DNA from: PWQG01 sp050486205
GTDB taxonomy: Bacteria > Pseudomonadota > Gammaproteobacteria > Pseudomonadales > Pseudohongiellaceae
Direction: 5' to 3'
DNA length: 64,000 nucleotides
NCBI GenBank assembly: GCA_050486205.1
Contig: JBJHCW010000001.1
Coordinates: 124,001 to 188,000, forward strand
Position numbers and translations under genes: made by a program
The notes under the pieces: generated by a model
Told to the model about the DNA's origin: nothing
Database searches by the model: none
What the model saw: only the letters and a program-made list of their open reading frames with translations
In this document: positions 25,377 through 33,975 of the stretch, piece by piece
How positions within the stretch are numbered: the stretch's first letter is position 1
Layout of the letters: each line of letters begins with the position of its first letter

Positions 25377-26762
25377 ATGAACATGCGATTCTTCACCACC
25401 TTGATCTGCTTTCCTCTAGCGTGGCTGATTCCGGCCACTGCGCTTGCCCAACACTTCCCCCCGGACCAGGATCTCATCGAGTTGATCCAATCCCGGGTCG
25501 AAGAGGGCCGAGGCGTCGGCATCGTACTCGGCGTCATGGAGGCCGACGGTTCGACTCGCGTGGTATCTTACGGCGACGCTGGTGTGGACGACCTGCCTCT
25601 GGGCGAGAGAGCTTTATTCGAGATCGGCTCAATCACCAAGGCGTTCACAGGGGTACTGCTCGCCGATATGGTCGCACGGGGCGAGGTGTCGCTCTCCGAT
25701 CCCGTCTCCGGCTTCCTGCCTGATGGCGTCACCGTCCCCAGGGCCGGCCGCGAGATCACCCTCCTTGACCTCGCGACTCACCGTTCGGGACTGCCCAGAA
25801 TTCCCGGGAACATGTCCCCCGCTAACACTGCGAACCCGTACGCTGACTACACAGTTGACCAGCTGTATGCTTTTCTCTCGAATCATGAGCTGCGGCGCGA
25901 TGTCGGTTCAGAGTACGAGTACTCAAATCTCGGCTCCGGGTTGCTTGGTCATGTGTTGGCGCGCGCGGCAGGAGTCACCTACGAGGACCTCGTGCGTGAG
26001 CGCATCCTGGAGCCGCTTGGGATGAGCATGACTGGTATCACTCTCGACGCAGAGATGCTTCAGTGGATGGTGGCTGGTCACGATCAACAGGGCGAGAGAG
26101 TACCGCTCTGGGACCTGCCCACGCTGGCTGGTGCGGGGGCGCTGCGCTCCAACGTCCGTGACATGCTCGCCTTTCTTGCTGCGAACCTCAGCCTGACCAC
26201 GTCTCAGCTTGAGCGCTCGATGCACGCCAGCCATCAGGTACGGGAGAGTACCCGTCAGGGAATGAGCGTAGGGCTTGGCTGGCTCGTTCGGAGCCACGGT
26301 GAGCAGAGGATCGTCTGGCATAACGGGGGCACTGCCGGATTTCGAACGATCATCGCTTTCGATCCTGATGCGCAGGTAGGGGTGATCGTCCTCACCAACT
26401 CGGCGCACAGCGCCGATGACATCGCTTTTCATCTGATCAATCCGGAACTGCCGCTCGCGCCGCCCCCAACACCTCCACGCGAGCGCGATGAAATTGCCGT
26501 CGCAGAGCACATTCTCGAGACCTACGTCGGCGAATATCAGATCGCACCCAATTTTTCGATCATCGTCACGCTGGAAGATGGTGCCCTGTTCGCTCAGGGC
26601 ACGGGCCAGAGCAGGTTTCCGATTTTCGCGGAATCAGAGACAGAGTTCTTCTTCAGGGTGGTTTATGCACAGATCACCTTCGAGCGGGACGAAAACGGAA
26701 TCGTGACGGGCATGGTCTTGCATCAGGCGGGACAGAACTTTCCGGGGCAAAAAGTGCGCTGA
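25377..26762 (+). CDS. Exported serine hydrolase, class C beta-lactamase/S12 family
   Basis: A 461-residue penicillin-binding-like hydrolase. A signal peptide (about residues 1-24, ending ATALA) precedes the catalytic domain. The active site has the nucleophile motif SITK (S85, K88), the YSN motif in YEYSNLGSGLLG, and HNG in IVWHNGGTAGF in place of KTG. A beta-barrel extension follows from about residue 370. Such proteins are esterases, D-aminopeptidases or peptidases; resistance activity is not implied. AAAGGAGAG precedes the ATG. It lies directly after attC3, but no attC follows it, so it may be a truncated last cassette or flanking DNA. Confidence 0.88.
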   Translation: MNMRFFTTLICFPLAWLIPATALAQHFPPDQDLIELIQSRVEEGRGVGIVLGVMEADGSTRVVSYGDAGVDDLPLGERALFEIGSITKAFTGVLLADMVARGEVSLSDPVSGFLPDGVTVPRAGREITLLDLATHRSGLPRIPGNMSPANTANPYADYTVDQLYAFLSNHELRRDVGSEYEYSNLGSGLLGHVLARAAGVTYEDLVRERILEPLGMSMTGITLDAEMLQWMVAGHDQQGERVPLWDLPTLAGAGALRSNVRDMLAFLAANLSLTTSQLERSMHASHQVRESTRQGMSVGLGWLVRSHGEQRIVWHNGGTAGFRTIIAFDPDAQVGVIVLTNSAHSADDIAFHLINPELPLAPPPTPPRERDEIAVAEHILETYVGEYQIAPNFSIIVTLEDGALFAQGTGQSRFPIFAESETEFFFRVVYAQITFERDENGIVTGMVLHQAGQNFPGQKVR

Positions 26763-27086
26763 AGCTGTGCGCGTTCCAAGTGTATTGTCTTTGATCCGGG
26801 AACGTCAGAGAACACGCCGATGAAGCTGGCAGTCGCTTTCTGTCCTGTCAGTCCATAACCCAGGCTTTTGCCATACTCCGGCCCGTTAATTGCTTCACGG
26901 TTGTGCTCGATTTCTCTGAGTACAACAGGGCCGCCGCTTAAGTCGTGGGGAAGGCGGAATCCTGTTGATGTGCTACGGCGCTTGCCTCTGGTTGAGCTTT
27001 GCGGTATTCGGTGGATGACGTGGCATGGCCTAACAATAGCGTCAACGCTCTCTTGACGACGATATCATTAGTGATACCATAAGGAC
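26763..27086. other. Intergenic stretch between the serine hydrolase and hicA
   Basis: I see no gene with a start codon here. The minus strand is free of stops from about 27068 to 26730, in one frame, but has no ATG or Shine-Dalgarno and may be chance or a relic. An isolated GCCTAAC at 27028-27034 looks like an attC R'' box but has no partner box downstream. Confidence 0.5.
27053..27080 (+). promoter_or_regulatory. hicAB promoter and operator candidate
   Basis: A -35 element TTGACG (27053-27058) and a -10 element TACCAT (27075-27080), 16 bp apart, bracket a palindrome TATCA-TTAG-TGATA (27063-27076). HicB-type antitoxins repress their own operon through such palindromes. The predicted transcript would start at or next to the hicA ATG. 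Confidence 0.5.
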
Positions 27087-27347
27087 ATGGCGAAAGTTCA
27101 AGATATTCTCAGCCAGATGCGGGCAAGTCCCAAAGGCATTAAATTCAAGGACTTGTGTAAAGTCTGCGATGCCTACTTCGGAGAACCCCGGCAATCTGGC
27201 TCGAGTCATCGAGTCTATCGAACCCCATGGAAAGGAGATCCGCGGGTCAATATCCAGAACGTCAAGGGTAAATCCAAAGCCTACCAGGTGAAGCAAGTGC
27301 TTCAGGCAGTTGAACGGTTAGAGGTGCAAAGTGGCAAAAGATATTGA
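27087..27347 (+). CDS. hicA: HicA toxin (mRNA interferase)
   Basis: An 86-residue HicA-family protein. HicA cleaves mRNA through a conserved histidine on a double-stranded RNA-binding fold; here the histidine lies in SGSSHRVYRTPW (about residue 40). The sequence KAYQVKQVLQAVERLE forms the last helix. AAGGA lies only 1 base from the ATG, so translation may be leaderless or start further in. hicB overlaps by 17 bases, giving the toxin-first order typical of hicAB. Such pairs are frequent passengers in integron arrays, where they stabilise the DNA. Confidence 0.88.
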   Translation: MAKVQDILSQMRASPKGIKFKDLCKVCDAYFGEPRQSGSSHRVYRTPWKGDPRVNIQNVKGKSKAYQVKQVLQAVERLEVQSGKRY

Positions 27348-27657
27348 TCGATATACCTACCGAGTGACCTGGTCTGAAGAAGACCAGGAGCATGTAGGGT
27401 TGTGTATTGAGTTTCCCAGCCTTAGCTGGCTTGCAGAGAATCCCGAGAAAGCGCTCAAAGGCATTCGGCAGTTGGTTCGTGAATGCATTAACGACATGAA
27501 GGAGAACGGGGAAGAAGTTCCCGAGCCTCTGTCATCAAAAAACTATAGCGGGAAGTTCATGGTCAGAGTTCCACCTGAGACACATCGAATGCTTGCCCTG
27601 GAGGCGGCCGAATCAGGCGTAAGTCTGAACAGGCTTGTTTCCAGTAAACTCAATTGA
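27331..27657 (+). CDS. hicB: HicB antitoxin
   Basis: A 108-residue antitoxin starting with GTG inside the end of hicA. Residues 1-60 form the HicB partial RNase H-like domain (YRVTWSEEDQEHVGLCIEFP). Residues 75-108 are a ribbon-helix-helix DNA-binding domain (KFMVRVPPETHRMLALEA, then SLNRLVSSKL). It should neutralise HicA and repress the operon by binding the upstream palindrome. Confidence 0.88.
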   Translation: MAKDIDRYTYRVTWSEEDQEHVGLCIEFPSLSWLAENPEKALKGIRQLVRECINDMKENGEEVPEPLSSKNYSGKFMVRVPPETHRMLALEAAESGVSLNRLVSSKLN

Positions 27658-27791
27658 GTCCAGCGCCAGACCGAGATTCGGTTGCAGGAGCGTGGCAGCC
27701 ATCATGGTAACAATCGGGGCAAGGCCGGATCTGACGGATATCATGACTGACCTGGCATTGAATGAGCGATCGGGCGTGGGAATACGCCTGT

Positions 27792-28433
27792 TCAAACCAG
27801 GCGCAGCTCTATACCCCGCAATACTGCGCGCACCCTGTCACGAACACCGAGTTTGGACAGTATGCTGGATACCTGGTTTTTGACAGTTCCCTCACTGTTT
27901 CCCGAGGCTTCAGCAATTTCCCTGTTGCTGAGCCCGCTGGCCATCAGTTGCAGAATCTGGGTCTCTCGTGATGTCAGCGGATCCGGCATGCCAAGACTGT
28001 CAAAATCAGTATCGCCGAGTTGAATACCGGCCATAATCCGCTCATTGATAGCTGGCCTGATGACCGAACCTCCGGAGGAGACGGCGCGAATGTCCTCCGC
28101 CAGGCGTTCCAGAGAAATGTCTTTCAGAAGAAAACCCCTTGCACCTGCCCTGATACCCATTAGCAGCGCTTCGTCATCATCAAAGGTGGTCAGGAGAATC
28201 GTGGGCGGCAGGCTTCCGAGGTCACGAAGCTGGCAAAGCAACTCAATACCAGAGCCCCCTGGCATTCGCACATCCAACAGTACCACATCCGGTTTAAGCG
28301 CCAGAATCGCTGACGATGCCTCGGCAATATCTCCGGCTTCACCGATGACACGTATGTCAGGTGTCAAAGCCAGCAGGCCGGCGATGCCACTTCGAATCAG
28401 TGTCTGGTCATCCACCAGTATTACGCTGATCAT
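27792..28433 (-). CDS. NarL/FixJ-family response regulator
   Basis: A 213-residue two-component regulator. The N-terminal receiver has the acidic pocket VDDQ and phospho-aspartate in VVLLDVRMPG (about residue 54), with a conserved lysine in FLLKDISLERL. The C-terminal LuxR helix-turn-helix reads TSRETQILQLMASGLSNREI, then GTVKNQVSSILSKLGV. Its ATG overlaps the stop of the histidine kinase gene by 4 bases, so they are one operon. Targets are unknown; the divergent outer-membrane protein gene 29909-30586 is a candidate. Confidence 0.93.
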   Translation of the reverse strand: MISVILVDDQTLIRSGIAGLLALTPDIRVIGEAGDIAEASSAILALKPDVVLLDVRMPGGSGIELLCQLRDLGSLPPTILLTTFDDDEALLMGIRAGARGFLLKDISLERLAEDIRAVSSGGSVIRPAINERIMAGIQLGDTDFDSLGMPDPLTSRETQILQLMASGLSNREIAEASGNSEGTVKNQVSSILSKLGVRDRVRAVLRGIELRLV

Positions 28434-29698
28434 TGTTTCGCACCTTCGCGCGGCAGCCAGAATGACAGCTCAAGCCCCGATCCTGCCTTTGACATAATGG
28501 AAAGATTGCCTCCCGCACTCTTTATACGCTCACGCATGCCTGAAAGCCCGTTGCCTGATTGCAGTTTGCTGACACCTTTACCATCATCCCTGATCAATAC
28601 CGCGATACCACCATTCTCGTTCAATAAACTGACATGAAGTTTATGCGCATCAGCATGGCGCAATGTATTGGACACAGCTTCCTGGATGGCCCGGAAGACT
28701 GTATGCGCCTGATCAGGATCGTTAAATGTACACTCAGGGTCGATATCTGACTGTATCTGCAATGAAGGAATACCGGAGAACATCACCGCCAGGCTTTCAC
28801 TTATGTCCAGTGGCCAGGACTGACGCTCTCTGCCGACCGCCTGTCTCACTTCAGTCAGAAGCCGGTTGGCGATTTTGCTGGCTGTGGCAACTGACTCCGA
28901 GCGATCCTGCTCTCCCTGCCGTGTCGCCAGGTCCAGATGCAGGCGTAGTGCCGTTAGATGATGCCCCAACCCGTCATGCAGATCACGTGCTATTCGCAGA
29001 CGCTCACCCGTCCTGGCGCTTTCGGACAACAGGGTTTGTGTCGCACGCAGCTGGGCATTGGCTTCAGACAGTCGGTTTCTGTTAATCCTCTCTGACATGG
29101 CGATATAACCCAGACAAAAAGCAAAGGATTGCCAGGCAAGAAACATCAGATAGGCCAGACCTACCGACCTGGCCAGATCGTGAGGCGCGGCGGTGGGAGT
29201 AGCCTCCGATGACAGCACCACGGCCCCCCACACCAGAGCCATGCCTGCGCTCTGCACGATCATCCAGAAAATAGCCCGACGCAGCCTGAACACGAATGGC
29301 AACTGTGCTGCAACAAGTAACAGAAGATCATTGTTCACCAATACTCCGATGGTAACCTGCAAACCCACCAGCAAGGACGCCCTGAAACCAGCACCATTGC
29401 CTGAACGGGTGACCGTCATCATTGCAAGCACGAATGCAGCAAACACCAGATTCGTGAATATCATTCCAGTAAACACCGAAGGATCCGGAACGGCCCAACC
29501 AAGAAGTCTGCTCACCATGGCCTGGCTTCCCATCGTCAGGTTGTCCGGGTCGGAAGTCGTGGACACAAGCTCCTGAAGATGCGCGGCATATATGGCCAGA
29601 CAGGCCACAAGACCCGCCAGTTGGAATACATTGACAGGGATCTGCCCGGTCCAGACGGCGCGTGACGTTCTGATTGGTGATGAGGCACTGATATTCAT
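28430..29698 (-). CDS. Sensor histidine kinase, HisKA_3 (NarX/DesK-like)
   Basis: A 422-residue kinase with about six N-terminal transmembrane helices (residues 20-200) and little periplasmic sequence, suggesting membrane or envelope-stress sensing. The dimerisation/phosphoacceptor box is RIARDLHDGLGHHLTALRLH. The HATPase domain includes QEAVSNTLRHADAHKL, DDGKGV and GNGLSGMRERI. It is the partner of the overlapping downstream NarL-type regulator. Confidence 0.92.
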   Translation of the reverse strand: MNISASSPIRTSRAVWTGQIPVNVFQLAGLVACLAIYAAHLQELVSTTSDPDNLTMGSQAMVSRLLGWAVPDPSVFTGMIFTNLVFAAFVLAMMTVTRSGNGAGFRASLLVGLQVTIGVLVNNDLLLLVAAQLPFVFRLRRAIFWMIVQSAGMALVWGAVVLSSEATPTAAPHDLARSVGLAYLMFLAWQSFAFCLGYIAMSERINRNRLSEANAQLRATQTLLSESARTGERLRIARDLHDGLGHHLTALRLHLDLATRQGEQDRSESVATASKIANRLLTEVRQAVGRERQSWPLDISESLAVMFSGIPSLQIQSDIDPECTFNDPDQAHTVFRAIQEAVSNTLRHADAHKLHVSLLNENGGIAVLIRDDGKGVSKLQSGNGLSGMRERIKSAGGNLSIMSKAGSGLELSFWLPREGAKQ

Positions 29699-29776
29699 CG
29701 AGTGGACCTGTTGTTGGCAAGAGACTGATCAGGATAATCGCAGACAATAAACACTAGAGCCAGCTCCGCACGAAGT

Positions 29777-29820
29777 CATGTGCCGGAAGTCATATACAGG
29801 GCGATGCCTTCCGGCACATG
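29777..29820. repeat. 13-bp inverted repeat between the two-component operon and the OMP gene
   Basis: Perfect arms CATGTGCCGGAAG (29777-29789) and CTTCCGGCACATG (29808-29820) around 18 bases. The position between divergent promoters suggests a regulator binding site, possibly for the NarL-type regulator; a hairpin in the OMP leader RNA is the alternative. Confidence 0.55.
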
Positions 29821-29908
29821 TGCTGACTGTCATCCAGGCCCAGAATGGCCACTCCTGAATGCAGCGGGTAAACGACCGGCTGCCAGTTGACCAAAACGGA
29901 GCACGCTC

Positions 29909-30586
29909 ATGAAATACGAAAAAATCGCCCTGTTCACACTCCTGGTTGTGAGCGGCACATTCACTCTGGCTCAAGCCCAGATCAACGAAAGCAATTCCCA
30001 GCTCTTCACATACGGTAAATTCGGTACCCAGGGTGCCACTATCGGCGCCGGGTACACCGTCAATGACCGTTTCGCTTTCAGGGCAGGCTTCAATACCGGC
30101 GCCACTTACAGCAGCAAGCGCCGTATTGACGATATACGCTATGATGCGTCACGCAAGACTGATCAGTCCATTGAAGCCCTGGCAGACTGGTACCCCTTTG
30201 CCAATCACGGGGTTCGACTGACCGGTGGCGTACTACTGACCGATACAGCAACCAGGCTGACGTCCAGACCTTCGAATGACTACATCATTAACGGAAACAC
30301 CTATTCTTCAGAGGAAGTTGGCGATCTTGCAGCCCGGGTGAAGACCGACAGCTTGGCCCCGTATCTTGGGTTAGGATGGGAATCGTCGAAACCGGGGCAG
30401 CGAGGACTGAGGTTTACCGGTGACGTAGGTATAATCCACCATGCAAGCCGTCGCGTATCGCTGACTGCCTCGGGTAGCACCAGTAACGACCAGCTCAGCC
30501 GCGACCTGTCAGCTGAACAGAGCCGGATAAAAGCAGTCAACGACCTTGCGCTGGTGGTATCCGTGGGCATCAGTTACAGCTTCTGA
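29909..30586 (+). CDS. Small outer-membrane beta-barrel protein
   Basis: A 225-residue protein with a signal peptide (about residues 1-23, ending LAQAQ). Alternating strands follow (GKFGTQGATIGAGYTVNDRF and later SLAPYLGLGWES, GLRFTGDVGIIHHAS) and the C-terminus is VVSVGISYSF, with the terminal phenylalanine typical of Bam-assembled barrels. It resembles the 8-stranded OmpW/opacity-like group in size, but I cannot name the family. GGAG precedes the ATG. Divergent from the two-component operon. Confidence 0.75.
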   Translation: MKYEKIALFTLLVVSGTFTLAQAQINESNSQLFTYGKFGTQGATIGAGYTVNDRFAFRAGFNTGATYSSKRRIDDIRYDASRKTDQSIEALADWYPFANHGVRLTGGVLLTDTATRLTSRPSNDYIINGNTYSSEEVGDLAARVKTDSLAPYLGLGWESSKPGQRGLRFTGDVGIIHHASRRVSLTASGSTSNDQLSRDLSAEQSRIKAVNDLALVVSVGISYSF

Positions 30587-30621
30587 TAAAGTGTCTCAGG
30601 GCCTTTAATCGGTTCTTCCAC

Positions 30622-30660
30622 AAGGTACTGCTCCCTGACACAGACACGGAGCAGTACCTT
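30622..30660. terminator. 13-bp stem-loop after the outer-membrane protein gene
   Basis: AAGGTACTGCTCC (30622-30634) and GGAGCAGTACCTT (30648-30660) form a perfect stem with a 13-base loop, followed by CGTTTG rather than a full T-run. It probably ends the OMP transcript in a weak or factor-assisted way, 36 bases after the stop. Confidence 0.5.
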
Positions 30661-30724
30661 CGTTTGAAAGCAACACCTCTTCAGGACACCCTTGCGCTCG
30701 AAGTGAATGTTATGAGGTATGGAA

Positions 30725-31150
30725 ATGATCCGTGAATTTATCGCCTCGGATATGGAGCGTGTTTTGAGTATTTGGCTTGAATCCTCTGTCACGGCGCACG
30801 ACTTTGTTGGTCGTGCATTCTGGGAATCCAGACTGGAAGATATGAGAAGCATCTACATTCCTGCCTCGGAAACCTATGTGTATGAATCAGACAGTCAAGT
30901 GAAAGGTTTCTTCTCACTGCATGATGATACCCTGGCGGCCATCTTCGTGGCTCCCGGGTGCCAGGGGGAAGGAATTGGCCAGAAAATGATGACAAAGGTC
31001 AAATCTCTCCGTGAGCGTATTACACTGAATGTCTATAAAGAAAATCAAAGGACCGTAGCGTTCTACAAGCAATGTGGTTTCCGCGAAATATCGGAAAAAG
31101 AGGATTCGCATACAGGCCACCTCGAGTTGGTGATGGCGTTCACTCACTAG
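30725..31150 (+). CDS. GNAT-family N-acetyltransferase
   Basis: About 141 residues, the length of YjaB/YiaC-type acetyltransferases. The acetyl-CoA-binding motif A is APGCQGEGIGQKMM, and motif B is TLNVYKENQRTVAFYKQCGF. The ATG at 30725 is chosen because GAGG ends 7 bases upstream; another ATG two codons earlier is too close to it. The target, protein or small molecule, is unknown. It stands alone between the OMP gene and a convergent methyltransferase gene. Confidence 0.85.
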   Translation: MIREFIASDMERVLSIWLESSVTAHDFVGRAFWESRLEDMRSIYIPASETYVYESDSQVKGFFSLHDDTLAAIFVAPGCQGEGIGQKMMTKVKSLRERITLNVYKENQRTVAFYKQCGFREISEKEDSHTGHLELVMAFTH

Positions 31151-31180
31151 CAACAATCCGGGAAGGCACACTCTTCAGCT

Positions 31181-31942
31181 TCACTTGCGAAACAACACAA
31201 CAAACCTGTCCGTTTGACCCCGAATCGACGAATCAAACACGCTGATGTCCAGCGGATCATCCTCATTGTGAAACAGCGGTGAGGTGCGCAGCACGGACAG
31301 GCCGGCCGCCTCGGCATGGTCCACAACAATCTCTTCCCGGATGCGGTGCAGCGTACCGCCAACTTCCGGTCCCGAATCCGGCGCAGCGCGGTGATCAATC
31401 GCCAGGAACACACCACCCGGTTTCAGGATCCGGTGGATCTCGGCAAAGGCCCTTTCCGGATCGCCCAGTGTGACGCCCTCCTCCGGCTCGAACCACAGCT
31501 CATGTGGCCCCAGAATCCAGGTGACCATGTCCATGGAATTGTCGGGGGCAGCCAACTCATCAAAATTGGTTCGGGACAACTGCACATTGTCCAGGCGTGC
31601 AGCGCGTTCCGCAGGGCCGTCACCATAGAAGCCGTCGAAAGACGGGGGGTTCTGCATGATCACCGACCCGGCCGGCCCCACCGTGCGGCTGAGGATTTCG
31701 GTATACCAGCCGCCGCCGGCTTCCATCTCGAATACGGCCATACCCCTGCGGATACCCGCAAAGGCCAGGACCTCCAGGGGCATGCGCCGGACATCATCCC
31801 CGGCCTCCTCCGCGGGTCGGTCGCCATGCACCAGTGCCGCCTGCACCAGATCGGCTGATCGGTCGTGGGCGAAGGTCTGACCGACAAGGAACAGGGCTGC
31901 GAAAATTGTACACAGTAATGGAACGTGCTTTGTTGTTTTCAT
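31181..31942 (-). CDS. Exported methyltransferase-fold protein
   Basis: A 253-residue protein with a signal peptide (about residues 1-25, GQTFAHDRS at the cleavage region). A class I methyltransferase fold follows: VFEMEAGGGWYTEILSRTVG is motif I, and ILKPGGVFLAIDHRA a later strand. Similar predicted periplasmic methyltransferases occur widely in marine gammaproteobacteria without assigned substrate; SAM supply in the periplasm is unexplained. AGGGAGA precedes the ATG. It lies downstream of an alpha/beta hydrolase on the same strand, about 135 bases away. Confidence 0.8.
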   Translation of the reverse strand: MKTTKHVPLLCTIFAALFLVGQTFAHDRSADLVQAALVHGDRPAEEAGDDVRRMPLEVLAFAGIRRGMAVFEMEAGGGWYTEILSRTVGPAGSVIMQNPPSFDGFYGDGPAERAARLDNVQLSRTNFDELAAPDNSMDMVTWILGPHELWFEPEEGVTLGDPERAFAEIHRILKPGGVFLAIDHRAAPDSGPEVGGTLHRIREEIVVDHAEAAGLSVLRTSPLFHNEDDPLDISVFDSSIRGQTDRFVVLFRK

Positions 31943-32076
31943 GTCGTTCTCCCTGATTGGGTGGGCTTGCCAGAGAGGACTGGCCAGAGTTGACTCGACA
32001 TCTGGTAGCGTTGGTATTCAACTCTACCTGACGTCTTTGTGCGCAGCAAGGCGCGACAGCGGAGCGGCCACGCGAA

Positions 32077-32916
32077 TCATTGCCCCGCCAACCAGGCCAG
32101 CAACCGTTGATTGAAGAGATCCGCTTCCTCCAACTGTGGCGTGTGGCCACTGCTGTCGAACAGATGATAGTCAAACTGCCGGAATGGCGGCTGGCAGTCG
32201 TCCCACAGGCTGTGAGGCACAATGAAATCCTGCCGCCCCATACAGACCAGCACAGGCATCTCCAGCCGCGCGGCGGTGCGGGCGAAGTCATAGTCCACGA
32301 AGAACGTCTTGAAACCCGACAACGCGATGGTGCTGACAGGAACGCCATCCCACAACCAACTGCCATCATAGTCCGGATCATTCCAGTACAGCGGCGCATC
32401 ATTCACGTACCGGGCAACAAAGGCCTGCTCCATCGGCAATGCGGCCAGCGCGTTCTCGTCCAATGCAGATCGCCGTTGTGCCAGCAGGCGCTTGCGTTCC
32501 GGCGATGCCTGCGCCTGCCAGTATTGCTCGCCCGCCTGCAAGGTGGCGGACACATCACAGGGAGGGCTGCCAACAAGAACCAGGCGGGTCACGTTGCCGG
32601 GATGACGCAGTGTGTACTCCATGGCCAGATTGCCATGGTGTGAGTGCCCAAGCAGGACGAAGCGTTCAAAACCCAACCCCTGGCGCAGGGCTTCGATATC
32701 CTCGCAGTACTTCTCCAGTGTAATCGTGGCCGGGTCAACCGGAGCGTCATGTCGCGCGAAGTGACGCAGATCCACAAAACCAAGGCGACAATACCGGCGC
32801 AGCGCCGCAGAGAAAGTCCGGGGATAGTACACCGCCGACCCCACCACGAGCACCTGATGGCCCTGCCCCTCCGCAATACCAAGGAGATTGAAGCCGTCCT
32901 GCTCCACTGTCATCAT
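32077..32916 (-). CDS. Alpha/beta hydrolase
   Basis: About 279 residues. The nucleophile elbow is LLGHSHHGNLAM (G-H-S-H-H-G), the oxyanion/N-terminal strand is HQVLVVGSAVYYPRTF, and the catalytic histidine lies in DSSGHTPQLEEADLF near the end. This resembles proline iminopeptidase-like and haloalkane-dehalogenase-like hydrolases; the substrate is not predictable. The start at 32916 is chosen over 32943 from the family N-terminus. Divergent from the M23 peptidase gene. Confidence 0.85.
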   Translation of the reverse strand: MMTVEQDGFNLLGIAEGQGHQVLVVGSAVYYPRTFSAALRRYCRLGFVDLRHFARHDAPVDPATITLEKYCEDIEALRQGLGFERFVLLGHSHHGNLAMEYTLRHPGNVTRLVLVGSPPCDVSATLQAGEQYWQAQASPERKRLLAQRRSALDENALAALPMEQAFVARYVNDAPLYWNDPDYDGSWLWDGVPVSTIALSGFKTFFVDYDFARTAARLEMPVLVCMGRQDFIVPHSLWDDCQPPFRQFDYHLFDSSGHTPQLEEADLFNQRLLAWLAGQ

Positions 32917-32957
32917 ACCGCTCACCCGTTCATGCAAACACACTGGAAGAAAGGATA

Positions 32958-33926
32958 ATGCAATCGGTTGTCATTGTATTGACCCAGGTGTTGATCCCGG
33001 CTGCGGTACTTGTCTGGTACGCCGCCGCCCCGCTACGCAATCTGGCGGGTCTGCTGTGTCTGGCGGTGGGACTGCTGCTGTTACTGTTCCTGGCCACCCG
33101 AGTGCTGATGTGGGCCGCCCTGCCCTGGTGGCTGCCCTGGATCCATGTGTTGATCGCGGCAGGCATTACCGTCTGGCACCTGTTCACGCTGCCACTGTCC
33201 ACACTGCCCGTCTGGCCGTCAGGCTGGTCAGCATGGCTCAATGGCGCCAGTGCACTGTTGCTGCTTGTGGTGGGACTGTGGGGTAGTGCGCAGTTGGTGA
33301 CTGCAGGCAGGTTGCCGTCGGGCGAAGAGGTGATTGATATCCCCAATCCGCTGGGGCCCGGACGCTATCTGGTTGGCCACGGCGGGTTCACAACAGCGCT
33401 CAATGCGCATCTGCAGACGCTGGATGCGACAGTGGAACGGTTTCAGCCCTGGCGTGGACAGTCCCATGCCTACGATATCGTGGGCATCAATGCCCTGGGA
33501 ACCCATGCCGATGGCTGGCGCCCCAGAGATCCCGCCCGCTATGAGATATTCGGTGCCGCCGTTCATGCGCCCTGTGCCGGCACCGTGCTGCAGATCGAAA
33601 CCACCCTGCCCGATCTGCCTGTGCCGGAGGCGGATCGGGAACGCCTGATGGGCAACCATGTGCTGCTGCAGTGCGAGGCCGATGTTGTACTGGTCTTTGC
33701 CCATTTGCGGCAAGGCAGTGTGCGGGTCGAACCCGGCGCTCGGGTACGGACCGGCGATCTGCTGGGAGAAGTCGGCAACTCGGGCAACACCAGTGAGCCG
33801 CATCTGCATATACATGCGCAGCGCCCCGGCAGCCCCGAGGCGCCACTGAGCGGCGATCCACTGCCGTTGACCATCAACGGTCGTGTACTGCTTCGGAACG
33901 CCCGAATCCACGGGGGCCAATGGTAA
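32958..33926 (+). CDS. Membrane-anchored M23-type peptidase
   Basis: A 322-residue protein with four hydrophobic segments in residues 1-115, then a C-terminal LytM/M23 domain. Zinc ligands are visible as HAYDIVGIN (H of the HxxxD pair), a later AHLRQGSV and the HLHIHAQ motif near residue 290; the glycine-rich loop VGNSGNTSEPH is intact. M23 enzymes cut peptidoglycan cross-bridges or act as regulatory LytM factors. AAAGGA precedes the ATG. It is an unusual layout in that the catalytic part follows a polytopic anchor. Confidence 0.85.
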   Translation: MQSVVIVLTQVLIPAAVLVWYAAAPLRNLAGLLCLAVGLLLLLFLATRVLMWAALPWWLPWIHVLIAAGITVWHLFTLPLSTLPVWPSGWSAWLNGASALLLLVVGLWGSAQLVTAGRLPSGEEVIDIPNPLGPGRYLVGHGGFTTALNAHLQTLDATVERFQPWRGQSHAYDIVGINALGTHADGWRPRDPARYEIFGAAVHAPCAGTVLQIETTLPDLPVPEADRERLMGNHVLLQCEADVVLVFAHLRQGSVRVEPGARVRTGDLLGEVGNSGNTSEPHLHIHAQRPGSPEAPLSGDPLPLTINGRVLLRNARIHGGQW

Positions 33927-33975
33927 TGCCCTTGTAAACTGAAGCGATTCCGCTTTTGCGCTGAGGCAGAAATCC

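Noticed and set aside
27028..27034. GCCTAAC resembling an attC R'' box upstream of hicAB
   Set aside because: No GTTRRRY box follows within 150 bases and no paired inner boxes are visible, so it is not called as attC.
26730..27068. Long stop-free minus-strand frame between the serine hydrolase and hicA
   Set aside because: It has no ATG, no Shine-Dalgarno and no recognisable motif; in GC-rich DNA such openings arise by chance.
27613..27795. Minus-strand ORF of 60 codons (MISVRSGLAPIVTMMAATLL) after the NarL-type regulator
   Set aside because: It reads partly like a membrane protein and could be the stump of a third gene of that operon cut by the island, but it has only a TTG start, no homology I recognise, and overlaps hicB.
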